This document shows positions 1-10,197 of a stretch of 64,000 nucleotides of DNA, piece by piece. Positions within the stretch are counted from its first letter, which is position 1; every line of letters starts with the position of its first letter. The translations under genes and the position numbers were made by a program. The notes below the pieces were generated by a model. That model was given only the letters and a program-made list of their open reading frames with translations, was not told the origin of the DNA and did not search any database. Source of the stretch: Asterella californica (Eukaryota; Streptophyta; Marchantiopsida; Marchantiales; Aytoniaceae); assembly GCA_036924285.1 (NCBI GenBank), contig JAYKYS010000004.1, positions 30,722,001 through 30,786,000 of the forward strand, written 5' to 3'.

Positions 1-639
1 GTGAGATGATGAAAAGAAGTTGTAAAGCACAATTTTTTCCTTTGTACATCACTAAAAGCATAAAAGTTTCGTTTCAAAAATCATCAAGAGACCAAACTAT
101 ATAGTTAGTTGTAACAATAATCAAAACTCACCTCCAAATACATGAACTCTCAATTCCTTTTATACACACAAAATAAAATCCACTCAAAATGCAGAAGACT
201 ATTCTGATCAACTCAATAAACTCAAATACACTTGAATTCTATCTAGCGGTGGACACTGAACATTTGTTTTATATATCATGTGTTACGTTTTTTATTTTTT
301 GGCATTTTATTATATTAATAAAATTATATTTAAAATTATATTAAGATATTTATTATACAATTTAGGGATTTTATCACTCCATTAAAATAAAATAATTACT
401 ATATTAATATTTCTAACTTTCTAAATTATTACTATTTCAAATTTTTATAACATCAATAAACTTTATTGTTAAAACTTTTAGTGCTAAATCTATAAATATT
501 TCACTATATGGATCCAATGTATATAAAAATATTGAAATCAAAAATAATATCTCATCAAAAATATTCACTTGTTACAATCATAAAACTTACAAGTCAAATA
601 TGACATTCATCCACATTATATAAATGATATTACTTGTCA
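1..639. other. AT-rich intergenic DNA
   Basis: Strongly AT-rich sequence with frequent stops in all frames. I see no gene, RNA or intact repeat in it. Confidence 0.6.
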
Positions 640-830
640 CTTGGGGTCTTCGAGGATCATGAGACTGTCCATATGAGTCCACCACAGCGGGACTCGGACC
701 AAAGCTTCATTAACAGTTTGCAGCAGCATGCACCTCCAACCGTGCCCACCAGAGATTGAACCCACGACCTTTGTCTTAGAGGACTGTAGGCTAAATCACT
801 TGAGACACCGATCTTCGATATCCCATATAT
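640..830 (-). mobile_element. tRNA-derived SINE-like insert
   Basis: Read on the minus strand, this stretch looks like the tRNA-related head of a SINE. An A-box-like sequence lies at about 790-808 (TGTCTCAAGTGATTTAGCC on the minus strand) and a good B box (GGGTTCAATC) at 754-764. The spacing of roughly 30 bases is that of an internal Pol III promoter. The surrounding GC content is visibly higher than the flanking AT-rich DNA. The limits are approximate, because no target-site duplication or clear 3' tail was identified. A tRNA gene is unlikely because I could not fold a complete cloverleaf by eye. Confidence 0.5.
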
Positions 831-839
831 GAGATGAGT

Positions 840-2227
840 TATATTGTTCTCTCTAAATTACTTTTTTTAAATGTTGAGTTCTTTTAGTATTTATTATTAT
901 TATAATAAATTTTCTTTTTAATAAATTCTTAATAGTTTTCATTATATTCTCATATTATAAAATCTAATATTTTTCCTTGTTAGTACCTATATTACATTAC
1001 ACATGGTTTCGTAATAACGTTCAACTGTACCCCTTAGATTCTATCTGAAAACACCCAACAACAAGCAGTAAACGTTGCCTTCAAGCAATAGACGTACTTT
1101 CGAGATGTCAACGGTTTTTCTTCCGTACGTCGATCTCTTGACATCAACCTCTACTCTCATTTCAAGCTCTTCTGAAAAATAAGACAATTTCTTTGCAAAT
1201 GAACAAGTGAATAAAAAAGAAAACATATGGATCACACAAATAAAATAGAAGATAGGCAAATCGTTTTCAGACTATCATCGAGATACAATGAAATTAACTC
1301 AAGAGATCCGAAAAGGACATCTAAGATAATCTCCACCCGTAAAAAATTACGTAGCGTGAACTTTTCCTTTATTTCGGAGGAGACTGGAAACTGTATCTTC
1401 CCGGCCCGTTTCCAATCCTCGGGTGGAGATGCTCTAATATCTAACGCTTATGGTATCACTTTGTCTCCTTTTTCGACCCATTTGTCTGAACCAGCTACAA
1501 GTCAGACTTTTATTAAAAGATCTGTTTTATTTCTGAGCTTGTGTAAAGACGTATAGCTGATTAAAACTATATTTTATATATCTGTTAAGTCTTTTTATCA
1601 TAAAATTTTTCCCAAAAAGTTACTTTTAAAGATAAAAGAATATGCACTTTATATTACTCTCACCTATGTTTCAAATTCAACTATTACCATAACACTATCG
1701 ACGAGTGGAATTTTAAAGCCCAAAGTATATGTTCGAAGATGTCATTTTTAGTAAATCAAGATAACATGTATGAGGGTTGTCATATTAAATACCCCTATAC
1801 TTCTTAAATTTTTGATACTAAAAAATATATTTTTGACTTTATAAATTCCAAGAGTTAAGAGATTAATTAACTAATATTTTTTAATAAACAATTTTGCATA
1901 TTATTTTGGAAGTATCATCTCTTGTAAGTTCGTGTGTTTTTCACTTTTCATACACCAAACTAGTTCGGATTAATCTGGTTTGTCTTTCATAACTTTATCA
2001 TGTTTTGAGAGTATTAAATCTTCTGATCAAGACTTTGAGTTGAAATGCATAAGACTCACTACTGAAGTATGGAATTTTAATCAACTTTCAGTGAATTAAG
2101 AATAGATACATGCATAATCTCTTATGACCTGAATTACATCCTCAAACAAACAAATTATTATTTCAAAGTTTTTATTTTTTTCCATATATGTATAACATAT
2201 AAGACTTCTAACCATGGAGTTACTTAT
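840..2227. other. AT-rich intergenic DNA, no recognised gene
   Basis: A 109-codon open frame at 1227-1556 (+) is the longest. It has no recognisable motif and no coding-like neighbourhood, so it is not called. The rest is AT-rich with short frames only. Confidence 0.5.
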
Positions 2228-2463
2228 AAATAATCCTCACAGACAGTCTATCAACTCATATCAGTCACTTTCATACTATTTGAGATTCAGTTAGTAACCG
2301 AATTTTAAATAATCCTCACAGACAGTCCATCAACTCATATCAGTCACTTTCATACTAGTTGAGATTCAGTTAGTAACCGAATTTTAAATAATCCTCACAG
2401 ACAGTCCATCAACTCATATCAGTCACTTTCATACTAGTTGAGATTCAGTTAGTAACCGAATTT
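2228..2463. repeat. three tandem copies of a 79-bp unit upstream of the knottin gene
   Basis: The unit beginning TAATCCTCACAGACAGTC starts at 2231, 2310 and 2389, an exact 79-bp period. The copies differ at only a few bases, so the amplification is recent. It ends about 105 bp upstream of a TATA box and 275 bp upstream of the start codon of the secreted peptide gene. It therefore lies where promoter elements would be multiplied. Confidence 0.9.
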
Positions 2464-2569
2464 CTTCGTTTCTCAAACTACTTGTATGAACTTTGAAACT
2501 GTGTTAAGTTTCATCAAAACGAGTTTCACTGGTTCAGGATTCTTCCATGAGAAAATATCAGACTGATCA

Positions 2570-2577
2570 TATATAAA
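2570..2577 (+). promoter_or_regulatory. TATA box of the secreted Cys-rich peptide gene
   Basis: TATATAAA lies about 160 bp upstream of the ATG at 2740. This would give a start site near 2600 and a 5' leader of about 140 bases. It is the only clear TATA element between the triple repeat and the gene. Confidence 0.55.
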
Positions 2578-2739
2578 CGAGCTACTGCTTCATGATGGTC
2601 GATACGATTTATATTCTAGCACTGGTTTGCTCCCCAGAAGCGTCAGACTCTTCTCTTGGTCTCTGAAATCTGTCGAGGATTTCTGTGCTTGTTGTAACAT
2701 CTCCCGGAACTCTCACGTCAGACAACGATCGAAGCGAGA

Positions 2740-3135
2740 ATGGCATACCGTAAAGCAGTGAGGATCGTCTTGATCAGTTTCTGGTTGCTCGTTTTGATGC
2801 TCTCGGTCGTTGAGGCGGACGTGGAGACCGTCGCAGGAGCTCAGGATAAAGTAGACAATCTTATCCTTGGTATGGAGTCAAGTGCTTACAGGATGCAGTT
2901 ATCGCGATCGATGCTCGCTTCACGTATTGACATGGAGACCACGAAGATGGAGGTTGATGGAACTCTTCCGTCTGAGGCTCAGATATCTACATCAACAGAT
3001 GCAGCTGTCGATGTTTCATACTGGTGTCGTCGCGTAGGTGACGTGTGTAAATTGACTGGCAAGCTCAGCGAAAAATGTTGCCCAGGCTTTGCTTGTCTTG
3101 ATTTGAAAACGACTAGCCTTTGCGTTCGTGCTTAA
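2740..3135 (+). CDS. secreted six-cysteine (knottin-like) peptide precursor
   Basis: Single-exon frame of 131 residues. Residues 1-26 form a signal peptide (basic MAYRKAVR start, hydrophobic VLISFWLLVLMLSVV core, cleavage likely after VEA). Residues about 27-93 form an acidic pro-region without cysteines. The C-terminal 36 residues carry all six cysteines (C96, C103, C113, C114, C119, C128) in the order C-x6-C-x9-CC-x4-C-x8-C, the layout of inhibitor-cystine-knot peptides. The likely product is a small extracellular disulfide-stabilised peptide released from a propeptide. Plant peptides of this architecture act as defence peptides, protease or amylase inhibitors, or signals; the sequence does not say which. 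A TATA box lies upstream and a triple repeat sits in the promoter region. The family assignment rests on cysteine spacing only. Confidence 0.75.
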   Translation: MAYRKAVRIVLISFWLLVLMLSVVEADVETVAGAQDKVDNLILGMESSAYRMQLSRSMLASRIDMETTKMEVDGTLPSEAQISTSTDAAVDVSYWCRRVGDVCKLTGKLSEKCCPGFACLDLKTTSLCVRA

Positions 3136-4300
3136 ACCTGTTTACTTACCTCATCAGTGCTTCAAAAGGGAGTGGATTTTGCTGATTCCAGCTTAGAAGT
3201 TTAAGTTTTGAAGTAGAAGGGAGTGAACATTGGGATCCTTTCTAAGCTTCTTTTGTACGTTAAACTTTCAGAAGTTATAAGACGAACGATTTAGGCCATG
3301 GATATGTCTTTTGAATCCAGCCAATCAACTCTTGGATGAACGAGAGATTCTCGAACGATGGAATGTACTGTCTGCTGGTTGCAAATCCTACATACTTCCC
3401 CGATCAGATTTAGTGTCACGTCTCTCAACTTCTCTTAGCGGTCTGTGTACCATTGAACAGATCTGGAACTAACTAGTGTGTAAACTTGTGTTCTTTGTGC
3501 AAACAGTGGCATAACATCCATAATATACGTTTCTTCTTACAGTTTTCCTTCTTTTCGTTCAACCTCATTGTCACACGCCGATTGATAACCATGGTGAGAA
3601 GCATAGGATCGAACTTTACCATTCAAGAAGTAGAACGGCATACAATATGCAAAAAATGGAAGCTTGAGAAAAACATGAATTTAGTTAACTACGCATGGAT
3701 AGTACATAAGTACCTAATCAGCAGTCCTGACGAGGGCACGCACTTACAGAACACTCTTGAAACAGACGAGTTAATTATCGCAGGATCATCGTCATTTGCA
3801 TTCTGCTTCATAATTAAGCAATAAATCAGTGTAAAGTTTGCTACTTCAACCTTGTATCTTGGAAATTCAAGTTGTGTATAGATAATATTCATGCAACTTG
3901 AAATCTAACAACAACAGTCGTTAACAACAACCAGGTAATCTCTAATGGGTTCTTGTTTTGAGGTCACTCAACTTTACATGACATGGAGATCTAAAAGTTT
4001 TACATTCTAAAATATCATGAATTTTAGAATTCATGTGAAAATAATATACAAGTTATAATAATTTAAAAAAGTTTAATTTAGTTTAATTTTGATGTACAAC
4101 GTTATACGTTAATGATACATCATAAATCCAATAACTAACAAAATAATTGTATTAGTGTCAAGCAATTTTGATTTTTGACAAATCAAGAAGTAACTATCAA
4201 TACATATCACAAATTTATATTCTCATTCTAATATTATATAGTCAATCTTACATAAATGTGTTCGTCACAAAAAGTTCAAAACTCTAAGGACTTCGCTGCT
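3136..4300. other. 3' flank of the peptide gene and intergenic DNA
   Basis: The first few hundred bases are probably the 3' UTR of the peptide gene. Overlapping frames at 3486-3824 (+) and 3689-3892 (-) have no recognisable features and are not called. Confidence 0.45.
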
Positions 4301-4312
4301 TGAATACGGAAA

Positions 4313-4525
4313 AGTCTATGAGTTATACAGACTTCACTCCTCTAATCTTGAAGAGCTTATGAACTGCAAGAATTACATCATTTTGATGCAAAGTAGTCCA
4401 TGAATTTCATAGACTACACTGCTCTGATGTAGTGCAATCTATGAACTTCATGGACTATCTCTTTGGATGAGCTATTTTAGGGGCTAGATGAGTTCGGTGT
4501 GAAACCGTCCATGACGTACATGGAC
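4313..4525. repeat. cluster of short near-palindromes (GTCCATGAA/TTCATGGAC type)
   Basis: Near-palindromic 19-23-mers built from YCCATGAA and TTCATRGAC arms occur at about 4313-4333, 4394-4416, 4436-4458 and 4507-4525. The last, GTCCATGACGTACATGGAC, has perfect 7-bp arms. Related copies lie at about 5458-5477, 5499-5519 and 6649-6668. No coding frame accompanies them. Confidence 0.7.
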
Positions 4526-4599
4526 TGCACTCCTCAAGTGTGTAACAATCTATAGTTTAGATCTCTTTGATGTAGATTCGTCCTTGAAATGCATGCATA

Positions 4600-7139
4600 G
4601 ATTATAGTCGAGAAAGTGAATACGCATGAATTTCAAAAGTTGAATAATGTCTAAAATGGTGACTTTGAAGTCCTCTCACCATCTAAACAAAAAGTGGAAA
4701 ATTTATCACTACACCACTACATGAATTCAATCAAAGATGTCATTCGAGTGTAGATTATTACACAATGATTATACTTCAAAGTACAAGAAAAATAACTATA
4801 AAATAACTATAAAAAATTCCATTCATGAAAAATATTTAATATTGGACAGGATCTCAAAACATGAAGAAAATAAAACAGCAGCTCACAACTCCTAAGTATA
4901 GACTCATGGATTCCTTGGTTGCAATTCAATGATAACTCTAACTTTTAAGAATATTAACTCATGTCGAGATTAAAAACATAAAAACTTCATGGGTGATATA
5001 ATTCATGTCACTTGTAATTAGTGTAGAAGATAATGCTCAAACATAATTGCCGAAAGAAAAAAATTTCTATCATAATTGATGAATTATTGCATGAAGAAGC
5101 ATAACACAAACCGAAAAGTCATGAAATACAAACAAACGTCAACAGACAATCGCTTGTATTGAAGTACAAGAATTAATGTGTGGTCATTGACACTAGAAAG
5201 CATGAGCAGCACCCTCATAATGATTTTGTGTTATGTCAAGTCTAGTCTCAGTTTCGACAAAATGCAAAGAAATGATCAATAACAAAAAAAATACAAGCGT
5301 TTATAATCTTTTTTTGTATTTTTGAAGGTCAAAATGATTTTTTATGTTCATCTGTTGACCAGCCCCTTTGCAGCGATCTTGTGCAGAATGTCCCAACTGT
5401 CATACATGGTAATTTTAGTTGATTCAGAACATCCTTGGATCAGTTCTAAGGGTGTAACCCATGAACCTCATGGAGTGCTCAGTTGATTTGATATGTGTAG
5501 TCTAGGAAGTTCATGGACTGTACCCTCATAACTTTGAATAAGATGTTCCAAACTGATTAGAAATCACCCTAGAGGTTTTTATTAAAAAAGATTCATTAAC
5601 ATTCTGCCCAAGATAGCTCCATAAGGACTAGTCGACAGATTTGAATCTAAAGAAATCATCCTGACTCCAAATATGGGATCAAAGATTTGAACTAAGTATA
5701 ATTTATTTATACTTGTTTTTCATTTGTGGATGAAAGTGATATTGTGTTTGACTTGCAACAAGACCACATTAAAGATTTACCACTAATGATTTATTATGAA
5801 AACCTACTAACAACATCGAAGATGTGTCAGTCAACGAATTGCTCGCAGTTTTAGTAAAGGATGGTAAATCATTTTGAATTTATAAAGTGTTGCGAATCAT
5901 CACTCGTGACAATAAAGAACCATGTTAGACCTAAATCCAAAGATACGATACCTAGTCGTGTGACGCTTACATCAATATAAAGCAATACTTTTCAAGGAAA
6001 TGGAAATTTTTTAGTGGGAAGAGAAGGCCAACTATCTACAAGCAAGAAATCAGTACTTTTGAAACTAGAATATTAACTTTTGGTTTTTTGTACTACAATC
6101 ATTCGATTGTAACAAGTTATCATAACACAAACCATGAATCACTTGTGCCGTTTGGAAAAAATAGATTGAGATCAGACAAGAATCTGAGATGAAGCGAAGG
6201 TGAAGACGAAGAGAACGTTGAAGAAGATGATGATTTTGTCAACACTCTAGATGGTGGAGAATCAAATAAATTTTATAATTCATATGGATATTCATATCCC
6301 TAGTAGAATTTTGTCGAGATATTCATGATTTCCATGGGTTTGTCCATCCATTTGTTGCCCATACATTTAAGAGACGATAAAATTTATGGACTTCATGACC
6401 TTCCTATCTAATTCTTTGTATAATTTTCTTGCATGTCCTCTTCAATGGACATTCCTTGCGCAATTGGAATTTTGTTCACATTAACTCAAACTTGCAAACT
6501 ATGTAGTTGTATTTGTTTAAGAATTGATAAATAGACATTATGTTTGTTCAGCAATTTATTCTAACTACTTTAGGTATGATAATTATCATCAACTAGTTCA
6601 GAATGTGGTGAATATGAATTACTTACTTATACCATTTAGAGATGTTGCTCCATGAAATTCATGAGCAGCCCCAAGTAAGTTCTGTGGATGATGTATATCC
6701 ATAATTTCCTGTATAGTTCTGGATAAGTGACAGAATGAAGTTTTCTTGTGGATTAGTTTATGCATGTGCGTGAATTTGCTTGGTTAGCAAAATATACGTT
6801 CTTATTTCTATTCATCATTTGGCAATGAAGCTGCAAGTAATAGTTTTGTCCAAGTAGTAAAAATAATTATATAGATCAAGACAAATTAGAATGATTCAAC
6901 ACACAAAATAACATTAATTACAGAATTCGACTAGATGTCAATATTTCTCAAAGTTATCATACATCACCATCAACGTCAACTCAAAACTCAATATTTTCTT
7001 TAAATTTAAACAGATTTTGGGATTTATGCATAAAAATAACTGCAGAATTTATGAAATTGCCAGTATTTACTTCTGAGTCATTCTTAAACTCCACAAATTG
7101 TTCTAAGTTCATGTTTTGCTTTGCGAGTACTTGGATGTT
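4600..7139. other. AT-rich intergenic DNA
   Basis: No frame of useful length and no recognised element. A few further palindromes of the family clustered at 4.3-4.5 kb are scattered here. Confidence 0.5.
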
Positions 7140-7520
7140 CTTAGCGTCTGTTCAGCATAACTGAACCGGACAATGTAGTGTGATCTTAACAAACTTCTGA
7201 ATCTAGCAATCGGTGTTAGATTATGTTGAATATTAAATAAAAATATAGAATAATCTCAAACTTGATTATATTTTAACAATATATATTATATACTATACCT
7301 AATATATACAAAACTTTTGAAAAAGAACCTATTAGCTATGTACGTTGAAACGTCCTCCAAGAACCATAAAACTGACTTCTTATTTTGTCAAAAATAAGAT
7401 TTTGTTATAAGTCTAATTTATCACCTAACCTTTCTTCCCAGAAAGGTTAGGTGATAAATTAAACAGCTAAAGTTGCATTATTCTCTCTTCTGAAGAAAAG
7501 AGAGGTGAAATATGCAAACA
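7140..7520. repeat. dispersed repeat, copy 1 (contains a perfect hairpin)
   Basis: Aligns collinearly, with many substitutions, to about 8725-9095. Shared landmarks are GTGTTAGATYATG, a TGTACGTTGAA block, RACTTCTTRYYTTGTYAAAA, TTTTRTTATAAGT, and a closing GAAGAGAGGTGAAATATG-like stretch. It is non-coding; the family is unknown. It differs from the other copy mainly by an inserted 48-bp hairpin at 7414-7461. Confidence 0.65.
7414..7461. repeat. perfect 22-bp-arm inverted repeat (48-bp hairpin)
   Basis: Arms of 22 bp pair perfectly around a TCCC loop; the left arm contains TTTATCACCTAACCTTTCT. The paralogous repeat at 8725-9095 lacks it, so it looks like an insertion. A diverged relative with the same core (TTATTACC...GGTAATAA) lies at 28549-28594. 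Confidence 0.85.
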
Positions 7521-7649
7521 AGTCAAAGTGAGTTATTTTTCGATAAACATTGAATGTTACAGCAGTCTTTAGAGAAAATTACATTAGAGAGCCTCTAGAC
7601 CCTACGTAATTCTTATATGTTTTCCAATAAGTGACATGCAAATTAAGAA

Positions 7650-7795
7650 AATTCTAGAAAATTGCTCATTCGACTCTAGCTCGAATCTCAATCTTCTTAG
7701 GAGGATTTGCACGATCTAGTATGAGATAAGGTTTGAAACTCTATTTCGCACTCCAATGAGACAAGAGTACTAACCATTACACTACTCAATAACTA
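7650..7795 (-). mobile_element. tRNA-derived SINE-like insert
   Basis: On the minus strand an A-box-like TAGTGTAATGGTTAGTAC (7767-7782) is followed after 27 bases by a B-box-like GTTTCAAACC (7729-7740). This is the spacing of an internal Pol III promoter. The tract is diverged and its ends are approximate. Confidence 0.5.
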
Positions 7796-8025
7796 TTAAC
7801 ATAAGGAGGTTGTGAAAGAGAACTACTTTGTCCTTAGATGATATGTCACTTATGTGCAACACATAATTAATATTAATTTATAAAAAAACTATATCGAAAG
7901 TTCTACACAAGATAGTTGAAGCATTTTTTCCCTTCTGTTAGAAGAGAATATATGTATGTGACTCTGCTTAAGGAGGCTTCTGCATCCTTGTTTGAAGAGG
8001 TCACATAGCTTGTTAAACATAGCTA

Positions 8026-8675
8026 GTGTTAAGAAAAAAATCTTCTATTTTTTGTTTTATGATCTTCTTATTATATTCAACTGTGGGGTTTTTTCACTTG
8101 AAAAGTAGGACGACAAGAAGAGGTGCGTGCCGGTCCACTCCTTGGGTGGTATCTCTGGTGCATACCAGAGGATGCACAAGTTTAAAGGGGATGGATGTCG
8201 TGTTGTGGACCATCTTCTATCTGAAAATCTATTTCAATGTTTATCTTTATCACTCCAAAGACGCTCATGGGGTTAAAAATGAAGCTGTTTGCACAACTTT
8301 GGATCTTCACTTTCATTACATCGATGGGTAAAGTTCGTTGTCAGCTTCCCATTGGCACTTTGTCTACTTCATTTGGACGCCCAGTGGAGAAGTTACAAGA
8401 CTCGAAAGATGGAAAAGACAAGCTAGACCCCAGCTTACGGGCTTTTGACACATCTTTGGATCTTCACTTTCATTGCATCAATGGGTAGAGCTCCTTGTCA
8501 GCTTTCTAAGGGCACTTCGTCTACTTCGTTTGGACGCCTAATGGAGAAGTTACAAGACTCTAAAGATGAGAAAAACAAGCTAAGTCCCAGCTTACGAGCT
8601 TTTGACACAACTTTGAATCTTCACTTTCATCGCATCTACTTTCTACTTCTTCGAAAAAATATACATACAACATGA
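8026..8675 (+). other. tandem 156-bp repeat with open frames, function unknown
   Basis: A 156-bp unit starting near ACTTTGGATCTTCACTTTC recurs at about 8294, 8450 and 8605 (the third copy is partial). Two overlapping frames read through it and each encodes LHFH...STSFGR..EKLQDSKD..K...PSLRAFDT. The peptide similarity between copies exceeds chance, but no single frame spans all the units and I recognise no protein family. It could be a decayed exon duplication or a non-coding tandem repeat. Confidence 0.4.
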
Positions 8676-8724
8676 ACTTTTGCTTCGAGAGAAAAATAAA
8701 CAAGCATAGAGCGAGTAATAAACT

Positions 8725-9095
8725 CTAGTAACACAATTAGACCGGATACTGCAGTGGGGCTAATCGAACTTCTGGACGTATTAATCAGTGTTAGATCATG
8801 GCTTGCTGTTTATGAATTATGAATTATATAATTTATAAATATTAGATAAAAAATATGAAGTAATTTCAAAATCAAAATAAATTTTAGAAATAAATTTTAT
8901 ATTTATGTAAATAGTGCATGCCAGAATTTGCGGAAAACGTATATAAGCAATGTACGTTGAAGGCGCTCTATAAACCATATGAACGGACTTCTTGCCTTGT
9001 TAAAAGATAAATTTTATTATAAGTGCTGAATCAAACCGCTTTGTGTTATTCCCTTTTTCCGAAGATGAAAGAGGTGAATAATATGAAAGGAAATC
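8725..9095. repeat. dispersed repeat, copy 2 (no hairpin)
   Basis: Diverged direct repeat of 7140-7520, about 1.6 kb away. The order of conserved blocks is the same, but the 48-bp hairpin is absent at the corresponding place. Confidence 0.65.
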
Positions 9096-10197
9096 AGACT
9101 TTTAGGTTTCTTTACACTATCCTTTAGGACCGGGAGACGGTGCAGCGTACTCTTCTAGCAATCGCCCCGTAGAAATTTTTATTTTTTTAATTTACAGAAA
9201 TTTTAATTTATAAAATATATATGTGTGATATTTTAAGAGTGATAGGCGACCTAAGAGTTAAGTATAGCGGGGCTTAGACCCTATGTTCTTCCTCTCTTCG
9301 GGGCGTTCTTGGCCCTTCGGGTCCCTCTTTCCCTTGTAAGGCTTGATGGGGTCTTTCCATCCGTGGCTATTCATTGCGTCGCGTGTTTTCCTTGTAAACT
9401 CCCTGCCATCTGCTTTGCAGGTCTTTTGCAGTAGATCGCGTTGGAGATGCTCTAAGTTGGTAAGTTAGCATTAACCTTCTCCCCGATAAGGTAAAGAGAC
9501 CGCAGAATGGACGGATGGATTGACGGCGACATCACGAGGAAGTCTGACAAGCGCCAGAAGTGGTCAGAAAAGGGGAGTGTCGCGACGGAACGAGGCAGAA
9601 AGAAGGCACAACTTTCGAATGAATGCGGCGAGAGGAGAATAGAAGAGGAGAGAATGCTCCGTGCAGCTCCGTGCAGCCCCGTGCGTCTTGTCTGACGCTG
9701 TCAGAGAGACGAACAAACGATCGAACGAAAGGAAGGGACAATAATGATAGAAGGAGAAGCCTGCGTGGCGCGCGTGCTCGCGTTTTTGTCACAATGACGG
9801 GGAGAGGAGACGAGCTGTACTAGCGGAGCGCATTCATCTTGATATCGAAGCGCTTTATCGATCAATCAGTGCTCGATTTAGCGGGCGTTGTGGTAGAGTT
9901 CTTCGATCCACTCCTCTCCTCTCCTCTCCTCAGCGCCATGGAGGCAGGAAGTTAAACTGATGAGGTCGAGGGAATGAGGGGAGAAATTGGAGGGAAGATC
10001 AAGATCGATCAGTGGACGGAGTGATTGATGAGTGCTGGAATTCTTGTGAATTTGGATCTCGGGACTGGACGGACGAGAGGTAGTTTGCTCTACGGTGGAG
10101 CGGGAATGGAGCGTCTTGTTTAGGCTCGCTTGAGTCTATGAGTCGCTTTCATACCACAGTTATCCTCAATTGAATCCAGAGGAAATTTTGGGTTAAA
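9096..10197. promoter_or_regulatory. upstream region of the flavin enzyme gene, probable promoter and 5' leader
   Basis: Base composition becomes GC-richer from about 9250. A (CTCCT)n tract lies at 9911-9931, a frequent feature of plant core promoters and leaders. Downstream of it, ATG at 9938 opens a five-codon frame in strong context (GCCATGG), and ATG at 9960 opens another five-codon frame. If transcription starts upstream of these, they are uORFs. Open frames on both strands at 9507-9823 are short and composition-driven. Confidence 0.45.

Noticed and set aside
748..808. tRNA gene
   Set aside because: A and B boxes are present but no full cloverleaf with acceptor stem could be paired. SINE head preferred; the same holds for the three other A/B-box sites.
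9507..9823. Short overlapping ORFs upstream of the flavin enzyme gene
   Set aside because: Arg/Ser-rich composition-driven frames on both strands in a likely promoter region.
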